Under the pieces are notes generated by a model. The model ran no database searches. It was given only the letters and a program-made list of their open reading frames with translations, and was not told where the DNA came from. The translations under genes and the position numbers were made by a program. From Parapristionchus giblindavisi (lineage: Eukaryota; Nematoda; Chromadorea; Rhabditida; Diplogasteridae): a stretch of 64,000 nt of DNA. This document shows positions 48,105 to 62,504 of this stretch, piece by piece (the stretch's first letter is position 1; each line of letters starts with the position of its first letter). The DNA is taken from the NCBI GenBank assembly GCA_943737045.1, contig CALSFV010000244.1:186001-250000 (forward strand). Direction: 5' to 3'.

Positions 48105-48605
48105 CCAAGCTGAATACTAATCCGTTTTCAAACGCTGTCCAATCGAGCTGAGCTTCGAGAAAATCGGTATTGAAATTCGGCTAGCTGATTCGGAAATTCG
48201 TGGGTCCCCTACACAAGCGTTCCGGATGGGCTCACAAACACATCTATCAATCATCCAAACAACAGCTTGTGCAGTGTACATATAAGGTGTCTGCGCTTAC
48301 TTTTGACTGTCAGGGGTTAGATCGCGCTTGAATAAGTTTTTTAAAAAATGCATGTGTGCTCATGATTCAACATCTCTTTACCCTTCTCGCAGAAGTCTAC
48401 CCTCCATCGTTGGATCTTTCTGACTCGAGAAGGACTCTAGCTCAAGCCATCATCTCTGTGGGCCCCAAAGATCAGAATCGTTTTTGTTTGTTTAGGGTCC
48501 ACACACATTTCTGAATCAGCTAGTCGAATTTCAATATCGATTTTATCAAAGCTCAGCTCGATTGGCCAGCGTTTGAAGGCGGCCTTCAGCATGAATAACT
48601 GATTC
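48105..48605. mobile_element. Inverted-repeat element
   Basis: Arms AACGCTGTCCAATCGAGCTGA and CAGCTCGATTGGCCAGCGTT plus TCGAAATTCGGCTAGCTGATT and inverse; ~130-bp arms, non-coding middle. Confidence 0.65.
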
Positions 48606-49306
48606 TAGTCATGTTTTTGCCATCTCTACATAGGCTGCCAGCATTCCCTTGTGCTCATTGCTTGTGCTTGTGCCTTGTGCGCATTTGCCCGTTCCATCCC
48701 CACCTAGCGATGATCGCTTGACGTGAACAAATTATTATTATTATACCCTTGTGAGCATTGCCACAAACATATATGCTCTTTGTCTCGAAACAAGTTCCCT
48801 GATATCATTATTTGGCCTGCTCATGAAATTTGTTTTTTTAAAAATTATTTCTATGACCTTCTTTTATTGCATTTTTACCTAAAAATGTATGTAAAAGCGT
48901 TTTGTAACAATATATGCTACCTTTCAACTTCCCCTACCTCATCTTACTCATATCTCTAGTTTGTCCATAATTTATCCATTGAAAATCTATCTCTTATCTT
49001 GTCATCGTGTGGTCTATTTCTCATGGAGGAAAGGTTTAAATGATAGAACACTGTAGATATTAATTGATAAAGATTTAAAATTATAATTCCATTTATCTTG
49101 TCAGCACATACAGCAGAAGAGTAAGTAATTCACAGTGGGATTTCGCAATTTCTAATCTATTCGACTGTGAGCAAAAAACGACGAGGAAAACATCTCGAGT
49201 CAAGTCTGATCTGGAGGAGTGCATCTCGCCCTTAGGATGAAAATAGAAATATTCTTGTATCACAAAATTTGTTCGCTAAACGTGAATAAATAAATAAGTA
49301 AGTTAA

Positions 49307-49369
<63 letters not shown>

Positions 49370-49559
49370 ATATATATATATATATAGGTTGCGTGAAACT
49401 TACTTGGACTCGATTGTATCCGATTGTCCACTCGCGTCTAGTCGATGTTTCCCAACAGCAGTTGCGCTATCACGATGACTGACCCTTCGTATAAAACCGT
49501 ATGAGGTTTCAAACCGATTGGTCTAGTTAGTCAGCATTGGTGAAGGCAAACCCAATGAG
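48606..49559. other. No gene seen
   Basis: AT-rich; (AAAT)n microsatellite at 49288-49372 followed by TATATA. Confidence 0.5.
49288..49372. repeat. (AAAT)n microsatellite
   Basis: About twenty AAAT units. Confidence 0.95.
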
Positions 49560-50040
49560 ATCTGCGATCTTGAAGCTCAATCGCGAAGGTATATAGCCCT
49601 CCGAAGCATGCGCGAGATTGCTTTAAATCTCGGGATCTCTGAGTTCTTTGCTTCCAGAATCGCCAAATCTGACATGATGCAGCACCCATACAAGTACTGT
49701 AAACTGCTTGATTTGACCGTTCGTCAGATCAATTTGAACAGAATGCGCAGCAATTTCCTTTTAGACCTTTTAGACTTCCTTTTAAACCGTCAATCACATC
49801 CTGAAAGACGTACTCCTCTCCTGGACCGATTGTCACTTCGTTCGGCGCTTTTGGGCGCTGGAGCAGGGCGGCGGATACAGCCAAGGTTACGATCTAGTGG
49901 TATGGGGAGAACGATGCCGACTACATCGCTCCTAATGAACGAAAACCACCAGTGCCTGAGAATGCAATGGGATTCAGCGTCTGGGGGATTCTGGAGAGCA
50001 AGATCTCTGCTAACAAGTACAGATCGCCCTCCCTAAAGGC
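49560..50040 (+). pseudogene. Mariner transposase relic A, internally deleted
   Basis: Frames read SMREIALNLGISEFFASRI (helix-turn-helix) at about 49596-49660 and, in another frame, MGFSVWGILESKISANKY near 49967-50025, the end of a mariner transposase. The catalytic middle is missing and frames are broken, so it is a dead deletion derivative. Confidence 0.7.
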
Positions 50041-50159
50041 GGGCCGCCGCGACATGACTCATGTCGCCTAATGTCGCATCTTTCCAAAAGATTTTTAAAA
50101 CATTTCATTGGTTGTGATCATCATCAGATTATATTAAAGAAGGGGACCCACGAGTTTTT

Positions 50160-50800
50160 TCGTGACTAAACTTTCCAGGCAAATCCCGATACCGGAGATA
50201 TTGCAATGGCACTTGGGGTCAGCCAGAGCACTGTGGTACATGGCCTTCACACTCCCGGAAATAAGTGAAAATAAGGAAGATGTCTACCCCACGTCCTAGC
50301 CGACTACGACAAGGATCACCGACTGGACATGGTAAAGACTTTACTAACTCTACGTCGCCGGCTTGTTTGGCAGGTCAACGTCATAACCCATGATAAAAAC
50401 TACGATTACGAAGAGCCAAGGAGACTGTGGTTCGGTGAGCACGAATAGCCAGGATATACCCTCAAACCCGATTTTCACCGCCAAAAAGAGATGTTGTGCA
50501 TCCGGTATTCGGTACTGGGAATTCCTCCTCGAGGGTACAACTATCATGACACATGTCTACACTCTCCAGCTGCGGAAGCGAAGGCTCAACCTCGAACAAT
50601 CACGCGGAAAGTACACTCGGATCTAATTTCAACACGACAACGCTCGACCTCATGCCAAAAAAACGACCCATGCTGAGCTAACGGGGTATTACTGAACTGT
50701 ACTCCCCCACCCTATGTACTCACCCGACCTTGCCGACTATGGTTGTCACCTCTTAGCTGCGCTCCATCACTTCCTCAAGGTTCAAATACCGAACCACTAT
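50160..50800 (+). pseudogene. Mariner transposase relic B
   Basis: Shifted frames give DYDKDHRLDMVKTLL, VITHDKN, LKPDFHRQKEMLCIRYSVLG and TITRKVHSD, then frames resembling HDNARPH and PPYSPDLADYGCH. This is the order of a DD34D mariner transposase with many frameshifts and stops. It belongs to a different lineage from relic A. Confidence 0.75.
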
Positions 50801-51312
50801 CCATACCATACTCGACACCTATTTTCTGAATTAGCCCCAGTTCTTTTATCACGAATGGATCCATAAACTGCCGGGTAGAAAGCAAAAGGTGACCGATGCG
50901 AATGGAAAATATTTCTAGAATTCTCCATGCTTTGTTAAATTTTTGTGACATTTTTTGGAATGCGAAAAACGAGCGTTGCTTATGAATTCACCTAATAGTA
51001 TTGATTTTCCCCTTCATTATTCATGTTTTAACTGAAGGATAAACAAACAAATAAATAAATAAATCATCATTAAATTTAAACTGAACTACCATAGAATAAT
51101 CCAAACTCTCTCAAAAAGACACTTTAGATAGTATTCTGTAGCTTGATATAGTAACGGGGGACTGATGTAAGCCAGCCCAGTCGCGAAAAATCAAAAGAAA
51201 TTACATTTAGAATTTTTTATACAAAATTTTTCGATTTTTAACTTTTATTTCCGAAAAAAATTGTTCGAATTTTTTACGAATTTTTTTTCGCACAACCCTG
51301 CTCGCTCCAGAC

Positions 51313-51868
51313 TAGAGATCCGTAAATGTGCATTCGTGCGAAATGATTTTCAAAATGAAAATGAAAGAAAAATCGTACGCACGACTTCATTATTATAATT
51401 AAAGCGAGTCTGCCAAGCTAATCAAGTTGAGGTCATATAACTTATCTGATGCCTTCGACATCATAGACATAAGTGAAAAAAATTATTAAAAAATCTGAAC
51501 GAATTATACAGTAATCTGTAGTGCGTGATCTATAAACTTCCTAGTTTTATCGGCTTCAGCTGTACATGATCTGTGCATATCGGAACGATTTATTGTTTTG
51601 CCTTTACATTGTCTAGTTAGCCTAAATTAAATGATATTGAAGGGAAATTTTTGAATGGCAGTCTCCCTTTAAGTATTCATTCGTGCAAATTAATGCATTC
51701 GATTCATTCTGTTTATTTTCATTTATCAAATTTGTGGTTGGTCTGTCCTGTCTATGCACGAATGTGCATGAAAAAATGCGTCATAATTGTGCAGAATGAC
51801 TTTTCATCATTTTTACTTCGTTCATGCTCGTACCGGCTGTGCATTTGCACGAATGCGGATCCCTACTC
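51313..51868. mobile_element. Inverted-repeat element
   Basis: TAGAGATCCGTAAATGTGCAT at the left and the inverse TAGGGATCCGCATTCGTGC at the right; ATTCGTGC is repeated inside. Confidence 0.6.
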
Positions 51869-52901
51869 CAGACTGTCCTATAACGAGATTTTGTTGTCGT
51901 GGCATACATGTAATTAATCATACATGCACACATTGAACCTAGGTCGCTCCACTTTTATCTAGTGAAAATCGTGTTTTCAAATTTCAAGAACCCGCTGCAC
52001 CTATGTTTCAGCACGGCCTGAACATTGCTGAAGCACAAGGAATAAGTTTATTTGATCACGTATAGTCCGTATAAAATGTACTTGTATAACAAAATGACGA
52101 ATATGAGGTAAATATCACCACAAACATTTATAGTTTATTTAGTTTTTTGGATTGTTATGTTATTATATAACTATCCGAAGTGCAAATGCTTCCCCTCTAT
52201 TCATTGGCAATAACTTGTTTTTCCACGATCAACGATTGTGATTACCTAAAGTTAGTTTTAAATTCCCTCCTGTCTGTTGCAGTCATCCCCTTAAGTTTTA
52301 AATGTAAACCTAGAGCTATTTTGACACTCTCCGCTCAGGCAGCACTGTCTATCTCTCGAGAAAGCGATGTGTGGCCAGAGTGGAGAGTTTCAAACTATCT
52401 CGGGAATGATAAATTAATTTGTATTTATTCTATATTAAAGGGGGAAATTACTACTTTTGTTAGTAAGACAGTCGCTAACGATAAATCGGTCTGTGGGATG
52501 GAAGGTGGTTTTCATTGATAGCGAGAAATCATTGATTTATTTGTTTCAATTTCATATGTTAATATTTTGCAGGGTTTTATATTCGGATGGATGAAGATTA
52601 CTGAAAAATGAGAAAATGAAAGAAATTGCAATCTCGCGTTTCTCAAGTACTCAAAGAGAAGAAGAAATATATGCTAAATTAAATTTTAATTTAAGCTCAA
52701 TTTATGCTGCCCTCTACGCAACCGAAATCGCTTAAAGCGACGGATCTCCATCACTCCATTATTGTTCTTCCCGTTTCATTATTCACTTTTTGATTGATGG
52801 ATAAACAAATAAAAATAAATAAATAAAAGAAGGACAATTTATCAAAATCCGTAATAATCGCCCGCTATCACCAGTTCAGTATCACCAGTATCACCACCAT
52901 A

Positions 52902-53133
52902 CACTGACGGCAAACTGTCTCATATTTGAGATATATTTTATCTAAGATCCGAAAATTAGCGAAATGTTGTCTCAAATGTGAGACAACTTAGTTAGCTTAC
53001 TCCAGTCCACGTTACTATCTCGAGCGAGAGAGTATTATCTAACGTGTCTTTTTGAGTGAGTTTGGAGTAAGCTAACCTTTATCTATAGCTGAACAGTTAG
53101 ACAACCTATATCTAAGAGAATTTGCCGTGAGTG
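52902..53133. mobile_element. TA-flanked MITE
   Basis: TA-CACTGACGGCAAA and TTTGCCGTGAGTG-TA ends; non-coding. Its right end is identical over 24 bases to 46835-46858. Confidence 0.7.
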
Positions 53134-53647
53134 TAGTGTAATGCAAATCCTCTAACCAACACACAAGCCCAAAACCCTACCCCTGACCCTAAACCCACAC
53201 CGATATCGCTGTTTTACCGATGGTTATCTATCAATCCCCTCACGTAATCCCATTCTCCTGTTATGCATAACCAGCTCCGCCAGTCCGCTAGGGCAGAGAT
53301 CAATGTTCAGAAAGTTTCTCGAATTTTCTGGAAACAGAGATAGACAGTGGGGAGAGCGCGCGCAAGACTTGTTTTAACATTTGTGGCGTGAGAGAGAGAA
53401 TGGAAAATAAAGGCATCGTTACATTTGCCTTACGCCGTAACCTTCGCCGTAATGGCGTAGACGGGACGGAGAGGTTACGGCGTAGGCACGTAAGGCAAGA
53501 GAGAAAGAAAAAGAGGGCGCGGTCTGAACAAACGGATGACCATTCTGTTTTATATATAGTGTACATATGATAAGAATAAAGAATAAGATGAGAGAAAAAT
53601 GAAATATCATTTTGAGTTTCAATAAGTCACAGGTGTAGTAGTTACGA

Positions 53648-54029
53648 TTAGAGTTGGCAATAACGGACACGCATTGCGGGCCCGCAATGCTTGTTAAATC
53701 ATTGCCACAATGTTCTATAGACTGTGAAAGCAAAAACGACCGCTCAACATAGAAACTCTCTCAAATGCAATCGTCTTTCGCTTGTCTTGCTATGGAAACA
53801 GAATGGCTTGAACCAGAATACTGTGTTGCGGGCCCGCAATAGCATTGCGGCCCGCAATGACTACTTTATTCCTATCTGGCCACTTTTTGTGATCGGTCGT
53901 TCTTTTGTTCTCTTCACTTTCCTTCGCTCTCTCGTTTGCTTGAGAGAACAGAATCATTGCGGGCCCGCAATCATTAGAAATAAAGAGTCAAGGCCATTGC
54001 GGGTCGCAACCCCCGAATAGCCAACTCTA
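53648..54029. mobile_element. MITE studded with ATTGCGGGCCCGCAAT palindromes
   Basis: Ends TAGAGTTGGCAATAACGG and an inverse AGAGTTGGCTATTCGGGGG. Perfect 16-base palindromes occur at about 53684, 53828 and 53957, with degenerate copies at 53843 and 53993. Confidence 0.7.
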
Positions 54030-54147
54030 GTTACGATACCCTGTTTGGTCTGGAAGAGCATTTTGCGTCTTCAGACGACTGACTTTACATCTCATTTTTA
54101 TGGTACTCATTTTCATCAATTTTCAAATAAACAATCTCCCAATTAAA

Positions 54148-55927
54148 TAGGGCTCTGTTCTGGTCACGTTAGTTCAGCCTCTGTAATAGCGGGGCAGCAA
54201 GGAACTAAGGGAGAATACCTTTTTTCTGAGTTGCATGAGATATAAAGAGGGCGCGGCGGATGCCAGGCGGGTTTGGTGGGCTGCATTAGAGAGGGTGTGC
54301 GTGCGAGAAGGCATCCAATGATTTTCTCTGTTGCACTCTCCGCCGCGCTGCCAAACCTGTCTGAGGTGCGCCGCTCTTGCTAATGAACTATCGTCTGTTT
54401 GGTCCCAACTGAATAGATTGGTCCCATGCAAAACTTTCACAAAGGCAAAGATTGGTCTGTAGAAAATAGATTGGTCCCATCAAAATAGATTGGTCCCATA
54501 AAACTAGATAGGTGCCAAGAAAATAGATAGATGCCAAGAAAATTGATTGGTCCTCGGGCGACTCACGTTTCCCACTTAACTATCCATGAACATCGCAACC
54601 CCCCCCCCCCTTCATTGCCAGTCGCCTCCTTCCCGGTCGCCCCTGTTGCCGCTGCACCGTCATCTGATTCTGATAATACGGATGATGATGACTCAGATAA
54701 CGTCACACCTGCGCCTGCTCTTCCTACCAATCCACAGCGAAGCCCCACTGGAAAGATTCAACACGTTATGCACCCGGCTCCTGCAACCCGAACGAAATCC
54801 ACTGTCACCCGAATGAAACCCGAAACAACCTGAAAGAAACCCGATGCAACTCGAACGAAACCCACTGCTACACGGATAAAACCCTCGGGCACCTCTAAAC
54901 AGCTGGATCAAACGTGGTGATTGTGGAAGTCCTCACTGATATTTCATTTCTAGAGTATCATTTCTTTAGTTATATTATATTTAAGAAAAAATAAAATCTT
55001 TAAATAATTATTAAAGTATAAAGAATGGACAATCCAGTACACGATTACTTGCTTCGAAAAAATCATCTAGTTTCACGGGGGGCGCCCGTTTCGGCAACGA
55101 ATCATAAATCGGTTGGGAGATGGTCTATGGAAACAAAAGTTGTACCATTGTTATCAGTAGTGGTGTACGGTATGGTGCTACCGTAACCGTCAGGAATCGC
55201 GAACTGTTTTTTTAAAGTCGACCCATGACCCGGGGTTCATTGTTGAAAATGGCCAACGTCGAAAAATTCATGATGGCCCGAGATGAAATACTAGTTGCCA
55301 TTCTTTCACTAGTGAGCCAACTTTTATCTTTCTTGATACCGTAACCCGAACTACCGCAATCTAGCTACCGTACCCTACAATATTATAGCAAAATTCACGG
55401 CGAATCCCTGTTCGACTACGGTAGTTCGGGTTACGGTATCAAGAAAGATAAAAGTTGGCTCACTATTGATATAATGGCAACAAGTATTTGGTCTCGGAGC
55501 ATCATGAATTTTTCGACTTTTTTCAACCATGAACCCCGGGTCGACTAAAAAATCAGTTCGCGATTCCTGACGGTAACGGTAGCATCATACCGTACACCAC
55601 TACTGATAACAGTGGTACAACTTTTGTTTCCGTAGACCATCTCCCAACCGATTTATGATTCGTTGCCGAAACGGGTGTTGCCGAAAAGGGCGCCCCACTA
55701 GTTTCATGAAGCTGTTGGGTCCTATCAATTTTCATGGGACCTATCTATTTTCTATGGACCTATCTATTTTTATGGGACCAATATATTTTCTACAGACCAA
55801 ACAATTCTCTACGGACCATTCAATTTCCATGGGACCAATCAATTTTCCTGGACCAATCATTTTTCATTTGACCAATTTATTCGGTTGGGAATTTATTCGG
55901 TTCCAATTAACCAGAATAGAGCCTTAA
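54148..55927. mobile_element. Composite element with subterminal GGTCCCAT repeats
   Basis: Outer ends AGGGCTCTGTTCTGGT and inverse ACCAGAATAGAGCCTT. Left subterminal repeats of ATAGATTGGTCCCAT (about 54411-54555) face the inverse repeats ATGGGACCAATCAATTTTC (about 55715-55870). It contains a short Pro/Asp-rich frame (54531-54833), probably not a gene, and a nested palindrome. Confidence 0.65.
55077..55700. mobile_element. Nested palindromic element
   Basis: Ends GGGCGCCCGTTTCGGCAAC and inverse; arms of ~300 bp meet near 55385. A fragment of the family is at 36238-36512, and related sequence forms the centre of the 22472 element. Confidence 0.75.
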
Positions 55928-57047
55928 AGGCTTATCACCTGGGTTCGGTTCTCTGTCGTGACACCGCTTACGAAAGGGAACTAGATCATACGGTAAAGTA
56001 GGTTCGAATAAGAGATCTCGTGTAAAAATATGGATATAGGGAGGGGGTGGCACAGTATTTTCAAAACGGTCCTATTTCGCTCAAACTTTCAGGGCAGAGT
56101 GCCTAGAGGTGGGATACACTTCAGCCAAAAAATTGGACCCGTATTTTGATCTTTGATCTTTGATCTTCGGAATTTTCATCGTAATGTTAACCCCTCATGC
56201 TATAAACCATTCGATAGAGCGTGAAAAGTTATGTCAGGAGCCAAATTTTCGAAGGTGTAGCTGCTCCGGTATTCGAGAAACAGAAGAAATTATCGCAAAA
56301 ACACACGATCTCTATTTAAAAAAAATATTTTCGCTATGTTGCAATGGCGGCCGCACCCTAGAAATTATGTTGTATATATTCGAAATTATAGGGAGAATTC
56401 GATAAAAATAGTCTCCAGTCTGTCCGACATGCCAGGCATGCACTTTTTCGCGAAATACTAGCGTTAGCTAGCATTCGCGTTAGCTAAATTATAGTTACAG
56501 AGACCGCGTTTTAATGACTACGAGGGGGTGAGGTGTTGGAGTTAAAATGTTACTGGAGTGATCACGATTCTCTAAATGAAAATTTCACCAAAGTTCTTTC
56601 ACTTGTAGTATGTAGATTGCTAGTTTTGAAATATCACAAGGGATCTAATACATTATATCTACTTAAATATCGATTCCTATAGCTAGATTGGGTGCTATCC
56701 CGAGATGAAAGAAAATACGGTAAAGAGGATTATGGTATTCTAACTTGCGAGTAACGAGTGAGAGTGCGTGAGTCAATTAATCAATCACTTTATTCATAAC
56801 AAGAAAAGAGACAAAGAAATAAATTTATGAGTACAATGAGTAGGATTAATGAGTACAATTAATGAGTACAATTAATGAGTACAAGTAACAATAGTGAAAG
56901 AATAACAGTAGATGGATGTCAATCGATCATATCGAATCCATATAGAAATGCAAGATTCTCGTACCGTACTATTCGGCCAGATTTCGAGGCTCTACGGGAC
57001 ACCAATCCTGAAACATTAAAATTATCTCGGGTTACGGTGAATATTGG
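55928..57047. other. No gene seen
   Basis: Unique-looking AT-rich DNA with ATCTTTGATCTTTGATC at 56150 (a motif also present in several introns) and GAGTACAATTAAT triplication at 56830-56885. Confidence 0.4.
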
Positions 57048-57941
57048 TTATACCTGACTATCGAGGGCATCATAATATAGCTCCTTCTCGGGTTTGGCGA
57101 ATTGTTGCGTGAACCTCTGAAATGTTTGTTTTTTTCAAAGCGGACAATATGGTTAAAGTTTACCATTGCAAACTCGATACATTTCCGAAAACCCCTTTCG
57201 TTTCTTCTTCTTCTTTTCGTCTCCAGGCATTTCCTGCAAAATATCTAAATTTATGACAAATTTTATAATTAGAATGGTACATTGTAATTATGCTTTATAA
57301 AGCCTCCGGTCGTACAGTTTAAGAAATTTACTTGATATCTATGGGTAAATCAACACTAACCAAGTTGCAGAACGTACCTATAACCCAATCAATAGCTTTG
57401 ACTATAAATCAAGGATCAAAGATCATGTGTAATTGACATTTAGTATGGCTCTTACAAGAAACATAGCTGGAAAAATGATTTTTTTTTAATTCAAAATACA
57501 TTCAGAATTATAAATGAATTGAATTCCTGCCATGGACAAAAGAGTGCAATTTTCTATTCCGATTTCGATTCGCTTTTCATAAATTTATCGCATAAATAGA
57601 AGAAATATCTATTTTAAAGTTTTTCTTATATCCGACAAAACCATAATGCGAAAAGGTGGGCTCATATAATATGTTATACAATTTTCATATAGTACATATG
57701 AATGGTTTTTCATTTTATATGTGAATATATATTTACCAGTATATCTTCATCAATATAAGGAAAATTCCGCCAATAGAGATGAAGGAGTAACCAAATGAGA
57801 AGAAAGTGTTGTACGTCTCGAAGGCCCTGATTATTACATGATATTGAAAAATTCGGGAAGCACATTGTAACTTACCTCGTTAATGATGCACTTGGCTGTG
57901 TAGTAGGGAGTATGTAGTAGAGGTTAGTATGATTCTCATAT
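57048..57941 (-). CDS. Single-pass membrane protein C-terminal exons (unknown), in phase with exportin-like exons
   Basis: Not recognised. Minus-strand exons 57876-57941, 57737-57826, 57164-57233, 57048-57116 (TAA) join in phase with each other and with the exportin-like exon ending at 58123. They encode YENHTN (possible N-glycosylation site), AFETYNTFFSFGYSF followed by the hydrophobic ISIGGIFLILMKIYW, a basic juxtamembrane stretch ETKRRRRNERGF, then RFTQQFAKPEKELYYDALDSQV at the end. The topology is consistent: outside, helix, basic inside. The 57876 exon could instead start at 57895 (another AG). Whether this is one gene with the exportin-like block or a separate downstream gene is open. 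Confidence 0.45.
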
Positions 57942-58122
57942 CTTAAATGTACGATGATCAAAACACAAGACAACGTTAGCAACCATCTCCACTATATTCG
58001 CATAAATTGTGTTCCTACGTATATTTCTAGCCTTGCGATGCTGATTTTCATCACAATAATGAATAATAAAGCATTACAAATTAACAAATCATTTAAAAAA
58101 ATTGAATTTAAAAAAGGCATAC

Positions 58123-60225
<2,103 letters not shown>

Positions 60226-60940
60226 CTGCAATCATAATAATAATAATGGTAATGTTTCTCCCTCTGCCCATATTCGCTCTCACCACCTCGTGTAACTAAA
60301 TTCAATCCGAATGCGATTACAAATAAAATAAACATTTATTTCCTTTCTTCTCTTTCGCTGGTCCCTCGCGACCAACTCTTCTCTTTCCATCTATCACCAC
60401 CCAAGGAGCGCACAGTGACTCTATTCCCTCCAGGACATCACCTAAAGTCCATCCCATAGGTGAGTGCGCTAGGGGAAAGGCTGTGCGCAATCCGGGAAAT
60501 TGTAAGGCAAGGCTAAGCGCATGGCCATTTTTTTTAGCAGATTTGACTGGAAATTTTCCAATTTTCTGCAAAGGCTGTGAAAAAAAGAATTCGTTTTCAA
60601 GCGCCCACCTATGACCCATTCTCTCCAATCTTCCTCGTTCATCTCGGTACCTTTATTGTAATTGTATGATACAATAATGAACTGTTATTATCTACTCATC
60701 CGTTTACTCGTTCCACACAACAGTATCGAGAAACAAGAGTAGTTATTCCAACGTTGCACAAGAGAAAAGCACTCTTTTCACGAAACAATGGTTAATCTTA
60801 CAGGGGGCCTTAAATTTTTTTCAAAAACTTCACGTAAACGTCGTTGTTACAGGGGGGGGGGGAGTCCACAAATTAACAAAAAGCCCTAAGTTTAAAGGGG
60901 CACCCCCATGTCGTCGCCCATGTATGATACCAACCACTAT

Positions 60941-61048
60941 GCGGTGTTACATTTGTGAAACGTGCGCACGTCCACGTCCATTCCACTAACTAACTTCAGT
61001 TAGTGGAATGGACGTGGACGTGCGCACGTTTCGCAAATATGACAACGC
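60941..61048. mobile_element. Perfect-hairpin MITE
   Basis: GTGCGCACGTCCACGTCCAT and inverse; ~48-bp arms with a tiny loop near 60995. It lies in an intron of the 57-62 kb exon chain. Confidence 0.8.
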
Positions 61049-61389
61049 ATTAGCGCCAATTTTTCACAATTGAATCAATATCTTCTGAACAAATAATATA
61101 ATAATACAAAATGGACGAACTGGTTGCCACTGTCGACCTCGAGGAGTGCGGCGTAGTGGCCGGAGTGTTCGTGTGAGATTCTGAAATGATTGAGCTTTGA
61201 TTTATGATCTTTGAACTCTAAGCAGTATCCAGTTCATTTACAGCGAAATATAAGCAAAATAAAATATGTGCAATTTGGTCATCATATTCATCTTTTCAGA
61301 CGAGTTCGTTTCATGCGATTTGTCTATAAATTAACCATATTTGCTTCAAGGCTGAAAAGGGTCGAAATGTTCACAAAGATTTCACGTAC

Positions 61390-62361
61390 CTTCCTCCTGC
61401 AAACTTGAGAGCGAAGACGACTCCTATGATGGTGGCGCCTATTACAGCGCACCCTGTCCTCATTCTGTAATCAATCAATAAATCAATAAATCAATCAACA
61501 AATTAGTCATTAAACCAATGAATAGAGGTGTTTGGACTAAAAGAGAATAGTAAGGTATTAGCAGGTTGAATCTAACTCAAATATGATAGATGTGAACTGT
61601 GCGAGTTTGGGAAATTTTCGGTTTTTTTGTCCATGCTATTTCGCAATTCAAATGCACACTCATTTTGGCCATGATTGAGCGTGCAGAAGGGCATAATGAA
61701 TGAGAAATGGGAAACGAGCGCCAGTACAAAGTACAAAAGTCGGCCTAATCCCCAAGCAGTAACAAATCAGCCAATCAATCAATCAATAAACAATCAACAA
61801 ATCAATCAATCGCTTAACGAATTAATCAATCCAAGTATGTATGGGGGCAAACAATTACAAAGCAGCAAGACCAACAGTAGAAGATAAATCATGTTTTGAA
61901 CGGTGATATAAACATCCTGGGTTGCTAATGTACGAAAGGCCAGACTAGAGGTGATGGGAAGAGAAGGAATGGAGGAGGGTAGATCACTCACCTCTTGTTT
62001 ATCTCAATATTGATCGATGAGTGTACGTGTACGTTGCATGGAGGAGAGGATAGTCGAGAGTGAGAGAGGCAGGGAAGAGGGGCATATTCTAAGTTTCAAA
62101 ATAACAATATGTTTTCGTTCCGTTATGATCAAAGATCAAAGATTGAAGATCATTTATACCTGCTCCATAATCCCACATATTGAATTTCTTTTCTATCTCC
62201 AGGAACTAACTAGCAGTGTCATTTATTCGAGTTAATACAAATTGGGTACATTGAATTAACAAGTAAGTAACGAATGAGATGAACGACTCCTAATCAATCA
62301 ATCAACTTATTCATATAAAACACGTAACTGACCGTTAGAAGATCGTTCTTCAGTTCATCCA
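61390..62361 (-). CDS. Putative membrane protein exons (unknown), upstream of exportin-like exons
   Basis: Not recognised. Minus-strand exons 62333-62361 (DELKNDLLT), 62160-62205 (FLEIEKKFNMWDYGA), 61992-62088 (ending SSINIEINKR) and 61390-61464 (MRTGCAVIGATIIGVVFAL) are GT-AG bounded and in phase. The last contains one strong membrane helix. No initiator is convincing: the exons may continue to higher coordinates, or start at the ATG in NMWDYGA. The third exon has low-complexity Ser/Pro content and is the weakest. Two further candidates, 61098-61165 and 60609-60650, could link this block to the exportin-like exons. Confidence 0.35.
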
Positions 62362-62504
62362 CTGGAAAATAAACATTGAGCATTAAAGATGAAGGCCCGT
62401 GAATATCTATGCAAAAGCGTAACGTATCATTTATGCAAGGGATAAGTAATATGCAAAAAATTAGCATGGTCATTCATCTATCCCATGGCGTAGTGGTAGA
62501 AGTA

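Noticed and set aside
49608..50036. 142-aa frame as an intact gene
   Set aside because: Only its start and end resemble mariner, in different frames; it is a deletion relic.
52180..52518. 112-aa frame
   Set aside because: Runs through a copy of the short hairpin family; no domain or splice context.
54531..54833. 100-aa Pro/Asp-rich frame
   Set aside because: Lies between subterminal repeats of a mobile element, is low complexity, and shows no domain.
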